From Amoebophrya sp. A120 (Eukaryota > Sar > Dinophyceae > Syndiniales > Amoebophryaceae), in NCBI GenBank assembly GCA_905178155.1, contig CAJINV010000003.1, positions 7,735,882-7,799,881 of the forward strand: a stretch of DNA of 64,000 nucleotides. Reading direction: 5' to 3'. Shown one piece after another: positions 10,405-20,764 of this stretch. The notes below the pieces were generated by a model. That model made no database searches, was not told the origin of the DNA, and worked only from the letters and a program-made list of their open reading frames with translations. Within the stretch, counting starts at the first letter, position 1, and every line of letters begins with the position of its first letter. The translations under genes and the position numbers were made by a program.

Positions 10405-13400
10405 ATGCCTCCTATGAGCAGCGTCATGGACGAGCCAGAGTTGCCAACACCGCAAAAAACCGGGGAGGAAGGCTTTGAACCGGAGGCTAATGCCGGCTTC
10501 AGTACTGCAACGTTTTATTTTCTTGCGATTTCTTACTCTTCTTATTGTTTGTATCTTGAAACGTACTAGCGGTAGAAATTCATTTACCCGAATTCATTTC
10601 GAGAAAGCAGAATTCGCTAGTAAGTGTAAGTATGGTAATGTCAACGCGGACTCACTCTCAAAATTCAGTACCAAATAACAAATCACACAGAATCGCCGGT
10701 GAAGACGCCCGCGGCGAAGGCGACTGATGGATTTTTCAAACTGTACAAGGTGAGCTCCTTTTCTAGTGACCTGGACAATGACTACAACCACATCACGCAG
10801 GAGGAAATTTCCAACTGGGAAACCGAGTACCGCCTGGACAACGGTGCGCAGGAAAAATGGAATCGCATGGATCTCGAAGACAAGCAGCGCATCGTCGCGC
10901 ACGGTACTACATTCGGAATTAATGTGGTTAGTTCGTACAAGAATTATTCCTTCGCTCTAGAAGATGTAGTTGGAATTATCTCATTGACGAATGCAGCACG
11001 ACCGAGTCAGAGTCACACTGCAAAACACCTTGAGAATAATTGCGCATGAGTTCTTGAGTGAGTAGTTTTGTTAACGACGGCTTTCTTGATGTCCTCTCAT
11101 GAATGTGTCTCCACAGGTCCGATCCAGGGTGACAATGCCAGTGCGAGCTTGATGGCGCGCGTCGCGCAGCTGAACGCCAAGAAGAGACAGAAATACGGCA
11201 AGGGCGGCGGAGGCGGTCGGGGGCCCGCCATCTTGCACCAGAACGGCAAGGGACCATACGGCAAAGGATTCCAAGGGAAAGGCTGGAACGTGCCGATGGG
11301 ATTCAAACGTACCTTTCATTTTTGTAGTGTTTGCAGCACAAAGACAAAGTTTGCATCTGACGAGTTTCCTTTCGGGTATCAAAAATTTATGCCTGCACAC
11401 CGCCCTAAGAAATCAAATAACATCAAAAACAGCGTCACGAAGCGGCTGGGACGGCTGGGGTGCAGAGTTCGGAACCGACACCGGAGCCGGCGAAGTCCCC
11501 GTTCTGCGATTGAAGCAAGTGCCGTACCAAGTCAGTGCAGAAGCGATTCACGACTGGTTTGGTCACCACAACAGAAACATCGTTGGCACGGTATAGAAAC
11601 AAGACAAATTTAATATTAGGTGCACGTGCATCGGCTCGTTTGCTTCGGCACTTAGTGGATTGAGCAGAAGTGTTATGCGGATAAATGTTTTGTAGCCGTT
11701 CCAGGGTGCTATCGACATTCAAAATTCTATGAAAATTTGAAAAAAAAGATCCGCATTGACCGGCAAAATGGTGTCGCGCAAGTAGAGTTTAGGAATCTGG
11801 GAATGGCCTACGCGGCAAAGGCTGCGAAGGACTCTGCGCCGTTGAAGGGACATATGGTGGACATCATCGGGCCCATGAAGATGGACGAAAACGGAGGTAC
11901 TGATGGCGTTTTCTGTCCGAGTGTTCAAGAAAGGTTATTGCAGAACGTGCTTTTTCTTTTTGCAGAGCGTGCACTTTAAAACAGGCATGGATGAAAAAAA
12001 ATCTGAAAACCAAATTTGACAGTTGTCGGCAATGTTTTGGAAGGCGAATTGAAGGACTTTTTCGACCACCTGGCAGCGGAAGGCGAGGACACGGAAGCGC
12101 TCAAAACCATATCGCACTGAAATTTTCAAAGCTTGTTGAGTTAATGCTTTCGTTGCGTTTTTCCGTGCAAAACGCTTGGGCAGAATAGTTTTCATGTTTT
12201 CAGTCCGTGCATCCGGGAAAGACAATTCAAGTACTTACTTCTCATGATGGACGATAAGCACAAAACTGCCAACAATGAAGTTTGACTCATCAAGAGGGGT
12301 TTCTTATCCTAGGATACTAGAACAGTGCGGAGATGCAGAGCAAATTTAACGAATGGAAGAACGCGAGGAAGCCGGCGGCGGCGGTCCAGCGACCGGCTGG
12401 AACGCACCGTGCGGCGTATAACCGCGGTATGCCGGTGCCGGACTTCGGATCACCACCCCAGGGCAAGGGCTACGGGTATGGAGAGAAAAAAGTTTGTCAC
12501 AATCACTAAATTGCAGGTTTTGCATTACAAATTTTCTCAGCATCACAAACTTTCCTTGTATTGCAGAAACACTAGGGAAATCCCTAATGAAGTTTGGCTG
12601 TGATGCATTTTTACGCATGACAAACAACAATTTTGTATTGCAAAAATGCGCATGAGTGATCGTGACGAACTTTTTTTCTTTGATAACGGGGGCGCCAAGG
12701 GCAGTAGCTTCGACGACGGTAGCTGGGGCAAGAAGGTATGCATTGCAAATATGTCTGTGTCTGGAAGAATGCATGGATGTTTGTCATGCTTGTCTGGCAT
12801 GACTCTTAAATCTGTTATGCACGTTACCCAAGAGCTCCATTTTTCTGTGATGCAGAGACGTAGTCTGTCATGCAGAATAGGCAACACCTAGAAGCTCAGA
12901 AACTTGTCATGCTGAGCCAGCATCTGTGGCCTCATCATGAGACGCCGCCCAGCATCACAAGTTTCCAGACCCAGACACTTTTACATTTGATAGAAGGGCG
13001 GAAAGAACAACTGGAGCCACAAGAACCGCGGAAAGGGCGACGGCTACAATCAGCGGGGCGGAGGGGACGACTACCACCAGGACCACGACAGCTGGGGCGG
13101 ACACCAGCAGTCCTGGGGCGGGGGTAAAGACGGCGGTTGGGGCAAAGGCGGAACCAACTACAATCAGGACTACCCGATGTCGGACATGCCGGGCAAGGGC
13201 TACGGGAAGAAAGGCAACAAGGGCGGCCAGCAGCACGACCACGGTGGCGGTGGTGGAAAGGAGGGAATGCTGGCCGCGGCGCTGATGCAGTTGCAGAGTG
13301 GCGGCGGCAACAGTGCCGGCAGCTCCTGGGGCGGTGGCAACAACAACGCCAACAGCGGCGGTGGTGACGTACTCGCCGGGTTACTCAGCGGTATGGGAGG

Positions 13401-14133
13401 GGGCAACCAGCAGCAACAGCAACGACCACAACCGCAGCAAAACAGTAAGAGAGATTAAACTTTTTAATTTATACAGTAGGTATCTTCATGGCCGACGACC
13501 TCATTTGGGCTTGTGGATGCACGAGAAAATGAACTACGGCACATTTCTGATTCTATGCTCTGTATGAACGAGACACCACTTTGTACGAAAAACGAAACGC
13601 ATTTCAGATGACGATGCCTCGGCATGGCTTGGACAGCTTTTGGGACCAGGTGCGGGAAGTGACAACAATAACGCAGGTATTAATGCGCCACAGTCATTGA
13701 GAAATCTGACGACTTTGCGTTTGCACACACAAAATAGCTAATACTTAATGTTCGACCACTGAGGACAGAACAACAAATACAAAAACAACAACTCAGGTGC
13801 TGCCCCGAACAATAACAATAACAACAATGACTGGTTTGCCAATATCATCGGCGGAGGTGACCAGAAGGGAGGAGGCAACAACTGGAATCAGCAACAGCAA
13901 GGAAATAACAACAACAATTGGGCTGGAGGGTACTTTGGCTTTGTCTTTGACTGCGGAATTTTCTTGGCATGAGCAAATTGTACGAATGTAGACAACTTCT
14001 GCGCAGAACAAAGGCACATTGAGAGTGAGACGACACAAAAAAATCATACCACAGAAACGCCAGCGGAAACAACAACGCGGGTCAATCCAGCGGCGGTGAT
14101 GATATGTCCTGGTTAGCGGGTCTCCTTGGGTAA
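10405..14133 (+). CDS. RRM protein with long Gly/Asn/Gln-rich tail
   Basis: About twelve exons. Clear borders include 10405-10501, 10691-10930, 11117-11308 and 11433-about 11590. Later exons lie near 11705-11897, 12023-12107, 12325-12476, 12686-12736, 12998-13446, 13610-13676, 13795-13926 and 14057-14133. The RRM is split by an intron: RNP2-like VLRLKQVPY with SAEAIHDWF (from about 11500), then RIDRQNGVAQVEF as RNP1 (from about 11750), like hnRNP F/H-type RRMs. Before it is a Lys/Gly-rich stretch (YGKGGGGG, GKGPYGKGFQGKGW). The tail is built from GGxNN, QQQ and GKG runs and carries repeated short hydrophobic motifs (VLAGLLSG, WLGQLLG, WLAGLLG). It is likely a nuclear RNA-binding protein able to condense (inference). 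Two introns are introner-like elements (12477-12685, 12737-12992). The splice site near 11590 does not fit GT-AG in frame and remains unresolved. Confidence 0.75.
12477..12685. mobile_element. Introner-like element, family B (209 bp)
   Basis: Flanked by TSD ACGGG (12472-12476 and 12686-12690). The ends are TAT...ATA. Terminal inverted repeats: AGAAAAAAGTTTGTCAC near the left end matches, with few changes, the reverse complement of GTGACGAACTTTTTTTCT near the right end. Removing the element plus one TSD gives Gly-Tyr-Gly-Gly-Ala-Lys-Gly in frame. There is a GT at the left end but no AG at the right end. Confidence 0.9.
12737..12992. mobile_element. Introner-like element, family A (256 bp)
   Basis: TSD GAAGG at 12732-12736 and 12993-12997. 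The TIR core is GTGTCTGGAAG on the left and CCAGACCCAGACACTTTTAC on the right. Because the TSD begins and ends in G, a GT-AG intron (GTATGC...GATAG) is also possible and would add one codon relative to precise removal. Confidence 0.9.
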
Positions 14134-15500
14134 TGCTCAGCTGAGGAACGATACAATGTACGATTTTTTTAGTAAGAAATGCACAATAAACAACGAGAAA
14201 AGGTGGATTACAGAATCCAGATCACGAATCCGAATGAATCCAAGATTAGCATCTCAATATGGAAACTACTAAATACCAAGAAATGAAAAATAAAAATTAT
14301 CGGGTTAGAAACAGAAATAGCAAAGTATTGCAATTGCGAAGATTCAATGTAACAAAGTAAGAAAGTTCTTCGTTCTCAGAACAGTAGCTAGAAATCGTGA
14401 GCATCACTCTGACGGTTAGCGGGAAGTTTACACGCTACTTTGAACTTCGTTTGACGCGGGCAGTTCAACTGCTATACGAAATCCAAGATTGATATTGACT
14501 CGAAGCGCCTGCAACAAATATTTCTAATGTTTCACAAAATGTTTACAAAAATCAAGCAATGTTCTGATTGTTTCGTTTCGATTTTATAAAACACTTCAAT
14601 GCACCGAGTGGACAAACTTTTCAATATTCATTTTCACTTGCTCAATATGCAGCCTATTTCCTCGCGTCGTGTAGTTCGCCCGACGTTGAAGATTGTCTGT
14701 AGTGCCTGAGCATTTATGAGCTAACTTTGCAGCCAAGAACAACGAGTTTAGCAATCACGGCATATTCGCTACGTGAACTACGCCTGTGCCGGCCGATCGA
14801 ATGCCGATTCTTGTTTTTCTCCAAGTTTCGTGCGATCGAGCAGGGCATCAGTGCGCCCTATTCCATGAAAAGCGAAGTCGTCTTCGAACTCCAACTCTAG
14901 GTTTACTGTATCTTACTATTTTGTGTATACCACCGTGTCAGTCGTTGCCTGTTCTCCAAAGACAGGCGGATGAAGACTGTCTTGCGAACTAGAACTTGTT
15001 GCGCGCGAGGAACTCTTTCCCCCGAAAGCTCGCCTGTACAGTGCCGGGATCGCTTTTCAGTCGATACAGTGATGCTCCTGTGCGCGATCAGTCGCTTCTC
15101 AAGCTGCATTTTCTGCGGAGAATAAGGAGAATTTTGGAACCTGAGCCGAGAAGCTTTATAAGCCGGATTTTCGCTACTGTGTTTTGTTTGGCGCGTTTTC
15201 TCAGCGGACGGTTGGCTGCGTCGCTTCGCCACTTTCTGACTTAGTCGAGGGACGTAGCAGAGAGGCTTTTACGATCTCGTTCAAATAATTCGGAACGGAA
15301 CACATCGTGAAGTCTGGTACGAAAAATCGGTCGAGTGTCTCTATCGGCCACACACAGTAGTCACTCAAAGTTGCGAAAGGGGAGCGAAAAATGTGCATCG
15401 AAACATGGCATCGTGGCGTTTTTTTCGTGATTGATCTTGTAAAAAAGCTAGCAAGAGGTTAATTCGAAAAGGTGCTGTATCGGCAAAGGAGATAAAGAAA
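14134..15500. other. 1.37-kb spacer
   Basis: No gene that I can support. AT-rich with scattered short open frames. The one at 14996-15244 is Arg/Leu-rich but has no recognisable domain and lies in the probable upstream region of the cyclophilin gene. Confidence 0.45.
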
Positions 15501-17235
15501 ATGGGCATGTTGGCGGATTTTTTTCTTGGTGCCCCCGACCCAGCGGCTTTGTCATCGCGGAAGAGTGTGGGGTCGGCGAGAATCACGAGTTCGTTTCTTG
15601 AAACATTTTTCGACGTTGCGATTGGGGGAAAGCCGGCGGGACGGATGACGTTCGAGCTGTTTGACAAGACGGTGCCGAAAACCGCTGAGAACTTTCGGGC
15701 ACTCTGCACAGGTACAGCTTTTTCTACCAAGTTCTCTTGCAAAAAAATGTCGTGAAGCAATTGGTTCTAAGTGTTTACGACCAAAGTAGGAAGGCGGTCA
15801 CTTTAGCACCGGACCTAAAAAAATTTCGTGGATGATTTTTAGGTCCCTTGTGCCAAAATAACAGATTTGGATAATTCAGAACTTGCAGAAGAATCAATTA
15901 TTCTGAACAGGTGAAAAGGGCGTTTCGTCGTACAGTCACCTGCCACTGCACTACAAGGGTTCCAAGTTTCACCGAGTGATTCCAGGCTTCATGGTCCAGG
16001 GGGGCGATTTCACGAACGAGGACGGGACGGGCGGCGAGTCCATCTACGGGCAGAAGTTCGCGGACGAAAACTTCCAACACGTCCACGAGGGCCCCGGAAC
16101 CCTCTCGATGGCGAACGCGGGCCCGAACACGAACGGCAGCCAGTTCTTCATCACCACGGAGCACACCCCCTGGCTGGACGGCCGCCACGTCGTGTTCGGG
16201 AAGTTGAAGACCGGGATGGTATCAAATACAAAAATGTCTGGGTCTGGAAGAGTGGAACTTGTAATGCTGTCTCTGGATTCCAAAAAAATCTGTGTTGCAT
16301 GAGTAGCAAAGGGGATGCAATTTTTGCTACGCTGAGAAGGCATTTGTCATGCGGAATAGGCATCAAAAAGCTCTCAAAAAATCTGTATTGCTAGGGTATG
16401 CATCACAGACATCATCGCTCATGCGAAACGTGCATGACAGCTGTCAGAATCTTCCAGACCCAGACATTTTTACAGTTGATAGATGGACGTGCTCCGCAAA
16501 ATCGAGGGCATGGGGTCCGACAGCGGCGAGCCGCAGGACGAGTTGACAATCACGGACTCTGGGGAGCTCGGCGTCTCCAAAGCATCCAGCAACAAGGACG
16601 CGCTCAGCAGCTTTCTCGAGGTAGAAGTAGGTCGTGCTGCGTCTTCACCGGGAGGAGCCACTGATGCATCAATAATTGCTCCTCCTCGCCTCAAGCGCAC
16701 AGATGATTTACGTATCAACAGTTTTCAAACAAGCCGCGGAAAGACCTCGTTCAATAGCGTCGCGGTCACTTCTCAGCCAGACCACGCGCAGCTGCACCCT
16801 GTTGCGGCTAGTACTGCTTCCCTTCTTGCGATCGACACCAAAGCGAAAACTTCACTTTCCAGGTCAACCTCGCCTGAAGGTCTGTTGCAGAAGATATCGG
16901 GACGTCCGGAGTTGTGTAGTTTCGATTCAGGAGGTGCTGCACAGGTGAACTGCCGCCGTAAGGAGCGACAGCACACAAGAAGAGCCTTTTCTTCGTTTCT
17001 TGTCGGAGATAGAAGAAAGACCAGAACTGCTTTTTTGTTTAGCCTGCCTGACTGGCTTACGGGCGACGTAAAACTCACGCCACACCGATATCCTCAACTA
17101 CCGAAGCCGTACTTTGTGGACAGTCACGAACGTGTTTGGCCCCCGCCTGATGACGACATCGAGCCAAAGCCGCCGGAGCAGGAGGGGGACGACTTTATCG
17201 GTATCGACATGGGTCTCCGCGATTTTCGAAACTAA
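15501..17235 (+). CDS. Cyclophilin-type peptidyl-prolyl cis-trans isomerase with C-terminal extension
   Basis: Exons 15501-15711, 15911-16219 and 16487-17235 (422 residues if the introner is removed precisely). Intron 1 is GT-AG. Residues about 32-200 are a full cyclophilin: [48 protein letters not shown] with the catalytic Arg, [20 protein letters not shown], and [12 protein letters not shown] with the cyclosporin-contact Trp. It should catalyse proline isomerisation and bind cyclosporin A. The N-terminus (about 30 residues) is not a clear targeting peptide. The C-terminal 210 residues are Ser/Lys-rich and lack a known domain. Part of them, between about 16625 and 17050, could be an unrecognised intron, since only the last 55 residues (Pro/acid-rich) look protein-like. 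The second intron is an introner-like element placed exactly between G-M and D-V of the conserved GMDV motif. Confidence 0.85.
16220..16481. mobile_element. Introner-like element, family A (262 bp)
   Basis: TSD GATGG (16215-16219 and 16482-16486). TIR: TATCAAATACAAAAATGTCT on the left and AGACATTTTTACAGTTGATA on the right, each continued by GGGTCTGGAAG or its complement. Precise removal restores Thr-Gly-Met-Asp-Val of cyclophilin. GT-AG removal would leave an extra Met. Confidence 0.92.
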
Positions 17236-17734
17236 GTAGTGAGCTGTATCGTGTTTGTCCACGAGTTTTTTTGCTTTTTGTTTCTGTAATTTGTTTATGT
17301 TTTGCTGTCGCGGCTGCCAGGATATTCGATTTCCGAGAAACTTTGCTCGCAACAATTAATGATCGAAGTTTATTCGTGCGTTTCAAGTAGTACTTTTGCT
17401 TTTCGTTTCTCCCCTACATCGCTAACCTAGAGCTACTTTTGCGCAGCTTATTTCTAGCTGCAACTGGTTCATCCTTGCTCCGGAATTTGAGATGACGAAG
17501 TAGAAATTTGGAATTTGCGATTCGAAAAGGAAAGTGAAGTTTCTGCCGAAAATGCGAAAGGGAACGGATACGATTCGCAGTAGCGACCCGCGGGATACTT
17601 TCCTGACATTTTCGTATTTGTTCCTCTGCTCTTTTGTACGAATGTCAAATGGATGAACGCAACATTAACAACAATGCTTTTTTGGAAGTCGGGTTTCCGA
17701 AATTCGGCCACAAATTAGGCACGAGGCTGCGGCA
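17236..17734. other. Spacer between cyclophilin and membrane-protein genes
   Basis: About 500 bases of AT-rich sequence, no coding signal seen. Confidence 0.45.
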
Positions 17735-20700
17735 ATGCCGGGCACTTCCCCCATGGCACCTACTGGTACCGCGCTGGAGTGGTGCGTGGAAGTGCTGTAT
17801 CCCAGCAAACCACGAACCTCCAAAGCGTCCACCCCTGTCGAGTTGCGTCTTCCCCCGCGGATCAGTCAGGAGCAAGTGTTGGAGGCGAGTCGTCTGCTCG
17901 CACGGTACGAGTCGGAGGCCTGGCAAGAGGGGATCTTCAAATGGAGACCCTTTTTTTGGAGTACGCTGTACGAGACTCCCCCGGCGTGGCTGGGGATGCT
18001 GCTCTGCTACGGGAAGGACGGCCCGCGCGCGGCCTACAACCGGTTTATCGCGATCGGCGGATTCCTCCCCGGCGATATCCAGGGCATCAACGGCAGTTGG
18101 GCCCTGGCGGTGCTGGTGCTGTGGATTTTGGTGCACATTGACCCAGCGCTGTTCTTCGCAGCCGGAAGCGGTACTAACAATCTGTACGCTTTCCACTGGA
18201 TGGACCTGGTCACCCTGCTCACCTTCCGCCTGATGCGCGCCTGTTCTGTCGGGATGAAGTATGGCTACTTCAACGACAGCGAGCTGGCCGTGATCAACAA
18301 CACGGCGGCCTACGGGGGCGAGGCCAAGATGGTGGCCCGGCGGCTGGGGGCCAGCATCTTTTTCGACGATGAAGGGGTGTTCGAATACTCGTTACTCGAG
18401 CAGTTGTTCCTTGCGAGTCTGCGTGCGAAGTGCCTCGGGGATCTGCGGGCCGCGGTTTTCACACCGGCCTCGGCCGCGGCGGCCGAGGCCGCAAGCATGA
18501 GCGCTGCCACGCGGCAACTACGGCAGTCCGACGTTGAGCTAAGGCGTGCGTGGGTGGAAGACTTCCTAGCGCAGACCGAGGTGATGCACGACCGCTCGTG
18601 CTACGAACGCGCAAAGAAACAGTGCCTCTTCCAGGTTGATTACGACTACGCGCGCGTGGGCAAGTTCGGAGACCTCGAGAGGCTGCTCAATCTGACGCAC
18701 GTGCGGGGCGATGAAATGCAAAATGAAGTAGATCAGACGACGGCGGAAATAAGATCTCACGAGCGTGTAGTCGTTGACTCAGAAGTCAATAGCTCGTCGC
18801 CCACTGCATGTCCCGTCGAACTACAACCAGCGACGCTTCCCGTGGGCGCGTTTCTGTACGCGCTCACCTGCCGGGCGTACCGTCCTCTACCGCCCCCGCG
18901 TCGCGGCCCACCGAACATTATCCGATTTTTGCTCTTTTCCTACCTTTGCATGTTCCTGTGCGGGTGCTGCACGCGCAAGCTGCAGTATGGCGTGTGGTTC
19001 GGCGACTCCGATGTGGAAATCTGGATGGGAGTCGGGCGCTACCTGACCATCGCGACACACAACTGGGTGATCCTCCTCTACGCCAGTTACCCCGTGATGG
19101 AAATGGGCCGGCGGTTGCGACTCGCAAAGATGCTGCTTGCTGTGTTTGGTGACGCACTGGCGCTCGCAGAGTTGGAGCAGAAGCACCGAAAAAGGAGAGG
19201 CAAAACAACGCCCCCGCCGGGCAGAATAGACCAGGCGGGCAGAATAGACACAGAAAGTGCCTCGAGAGGAAACTCTTCGTTTATCATGTCCACGAAAGAT
19301 GAACTTCTGTCATCCAGTCACGCCGCGGGCAAGAGTTCCAGCGCGGCGGAAGGAGTTAGAAAAGACCAAAGATTCTCGGTCACGTCTTTTCGTTCTGGCG
19401 GGACAACGCTATCCTCTGGGAGTTCTTTTGGGCCACCTGGAGATAGTTTTTCTTCGGCCAGGCGTCGGGGATCAAAATTTAAGGAAGTGTTGCAGGAGGT
19501 GAATGCCAGCGCGGATCTGGCTGGCGGCGACTTAATTGTTGGGACCGAGGTTCTGGAACGGCACCTGTCGCTGCAGGAGCAGGCGGTGCAGAAACTGACG
19601 GTCGCGTCGACGGTTTCCAAGGCGGTAGTCAAATTCAAAAGCTTGAAGAAAGCATCAAGTAACAACTCGAAAGTCTACGCCATCGCCGGCGCTCGTCCTG
19701 CCGGAGACGCAGCCGCTGTATACCAGCAAGGGTCCTCGTGCGAGAACGGAAATCGCGCTGGAGACGAGGAAGGAGAAGAGGCGCTCGGAAGAGAAAGCAA
19801 GGATTTTATCATCGCGACGCCCGAGGAACGTGAGGTTGGAACCGAGACGAGTACGAGGAAGACGGATTTACACACTGAGAAGATGTTGAACTCCGTCAAA
19901 AGCGAAGATGCGGAAGATTGGATTCGCGACGAGTCCCGACCAGCTGAGAACGCAGCGCCAACGACCGTGGACGACACAAGTCCACCAGAACCTGATACCT
20001 ATTCGGACTACGAATTTATCGCCCTTCATCCGATCGGTGTTGCCTCCACCTCCGACCTGATTGCGCTGCATACGACGCTAAAGACGGCCGGCACGGGCAC
20101 CTTTTTTCTGAACTTTGGAACACGCTACTCGTCGGCGTTTGCGCTCAATATCATCGCGTTTCTACTGTTCCATGCCGGCTTGCTGGTCTTCTTCATTTTG
20201 TCCACCGACCCCGTGCAAGGACAGCGCGGCACGGGGCCCTGGCGGTCCGCGCTGCACCTTCCGGTGTGCGTTGAGCTCGGATTCGCACTGCTCGTGACGG
20301 CCGCTTCGACGGTCGTTACAGTTACTTTAGGCGCGATGGCGAATTCCTGGCTGGAGCGCGTGCCCCTGCTGTTGCGCGGCATGCAGGCGCGAAAGCTCCG
20401 GCGGCTGCAGCAGCTCAAGCAGGAGACAAAAGCAACGGCTGCGGAACATGGTGGGCGGGAAGAGAAACCCACAAATGGTGCGGAGAAGCCCACAAATGGT
20501 GCGGACGCAACGACAAAGGAACTAGACGCCGAGCAAAAAGAAGCCGAAGAGTTTGTCAATTACGCCGAATACATGATAGAGGACATACTGATGCGGCACG
20601 AGATCGAACCCATTCGCTTCCTCTACATGCGCTGCACGTATACGGTGCTACAAGTCATGTATTCTCTGATCAGCGTGGTACTTAGTTCGCTGGTTTCCGC

Positions 20701-20764
20701 ACTTTTCACACGAGGATACATGTCTATCACTTCGACACAAACAACACAGAATCGATCAACCTAA
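17735..20764 (+). CDS. Multi-pass membrane protein, 1009 residues, function unknown
   Basis: One uninterrupted ORF. After a 90-residue soluble start come hydrophobic segments at about 125-145 (LAVLVLWILVHI), about 155-175, about 395-415 (FLLFSYLCMFLCGCC), about 430-455 (two short segments around WVILLYASY), about 800-825 (FALNIIAFLLFHAGLLVFFI), about 845-870 and about 970-995. Residues 470-790 form a long Ser/Lys/Glu-rich loop, probably cytosolic and likely phosphorylated. TNGAEKP occurs as a short tandem repeat near residue 910. I recognise no family; the layout (hydrophobic N- and C-terminal bundles around a long loop) is channel- or transporter-like, but that is only a shape argument. It is the last + strand gene before the strand switch. 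Confidence 0.75.
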   Translation: MPGTSPMAPTGTALEWCVEVLYPSKPRTSKASTPVELRLPPRISQEQVLEASRLLARYESEAWQEGIFKWRPFFWSTLYETPPAWLGMLLCYGKDGPRAAYNRFIAIGGFLPGDIQGINGSWALAVLVLWILVHIDPALFFAAGSGTNNLYAFHWMDLVTLLTFRLMRACSVGMKYGYFNDSELAVINNTAAYGGEAKMVARRLGASIFFDDEGVFEYSLLEQLFLASLRAKCLGDLRAAVFTPASAAAAEAASMSAATRQLRQSDVELRRAWVEDFLAQTEVMHDRSCYERAKKQCLFQVDYDYARVGKFGDLERLLNLTHVRGDEMQNEVDQTTAEIRSHERVVVDSEVNSSSPTACPVELQPATLPVGAFLYALTCRAYRPLPPPRRGPPNIIRFLLFSYLCMFLCGCCTRKLQYGVWFGDSDVEIWMGVGRYLTIATHNWVILLYASYPVMEMGRRLRLAKMLLAVFGDALALAELEQKHRKRRGKTTPPPGRIDQAGRIDTESASRGNSSFIMSTKDELLSSSHAAGKSSSAAEGVRKDQRFSVTSFRSGGTTLSSGSSFGPPGDSFSSARRRGSKFKEVLQEVNASADLAGGDLIVGTEVLERHLSLQEQAVQKLTVASTVSKAVVKFKSLKKASSNNSKVYAIAGARPAGDAAAVYQQGSSCENGNRAGDEEGEEALGRESKDFIIATPEEREVGTETSTRKTDLHTEKMLNSVKSEDAEDWIRDESRPAENAAPTTVDDTSPPEPDTYSDYEFIALHPIGVASTSDLIALHTTLKTAGTGTFFLNFGTRYSSAFALNIIAFLLFHAGLLVFFILSTDPVQGQRGTGPWRSALHLPVCVELGFALLVTAASTVVTVTLGAMANSWLERVPLLLRGMQARKLRRLQQLKQETKATAAEHGGREEKPTNGAEKPTNGADATTKELDAEQKEAEEFVNYAEYMIEDILMRHEIEPIRFLYMRCTYTVLQVMYSLISVVLSSLVSALFTRGYMSITSTQTTQNRST

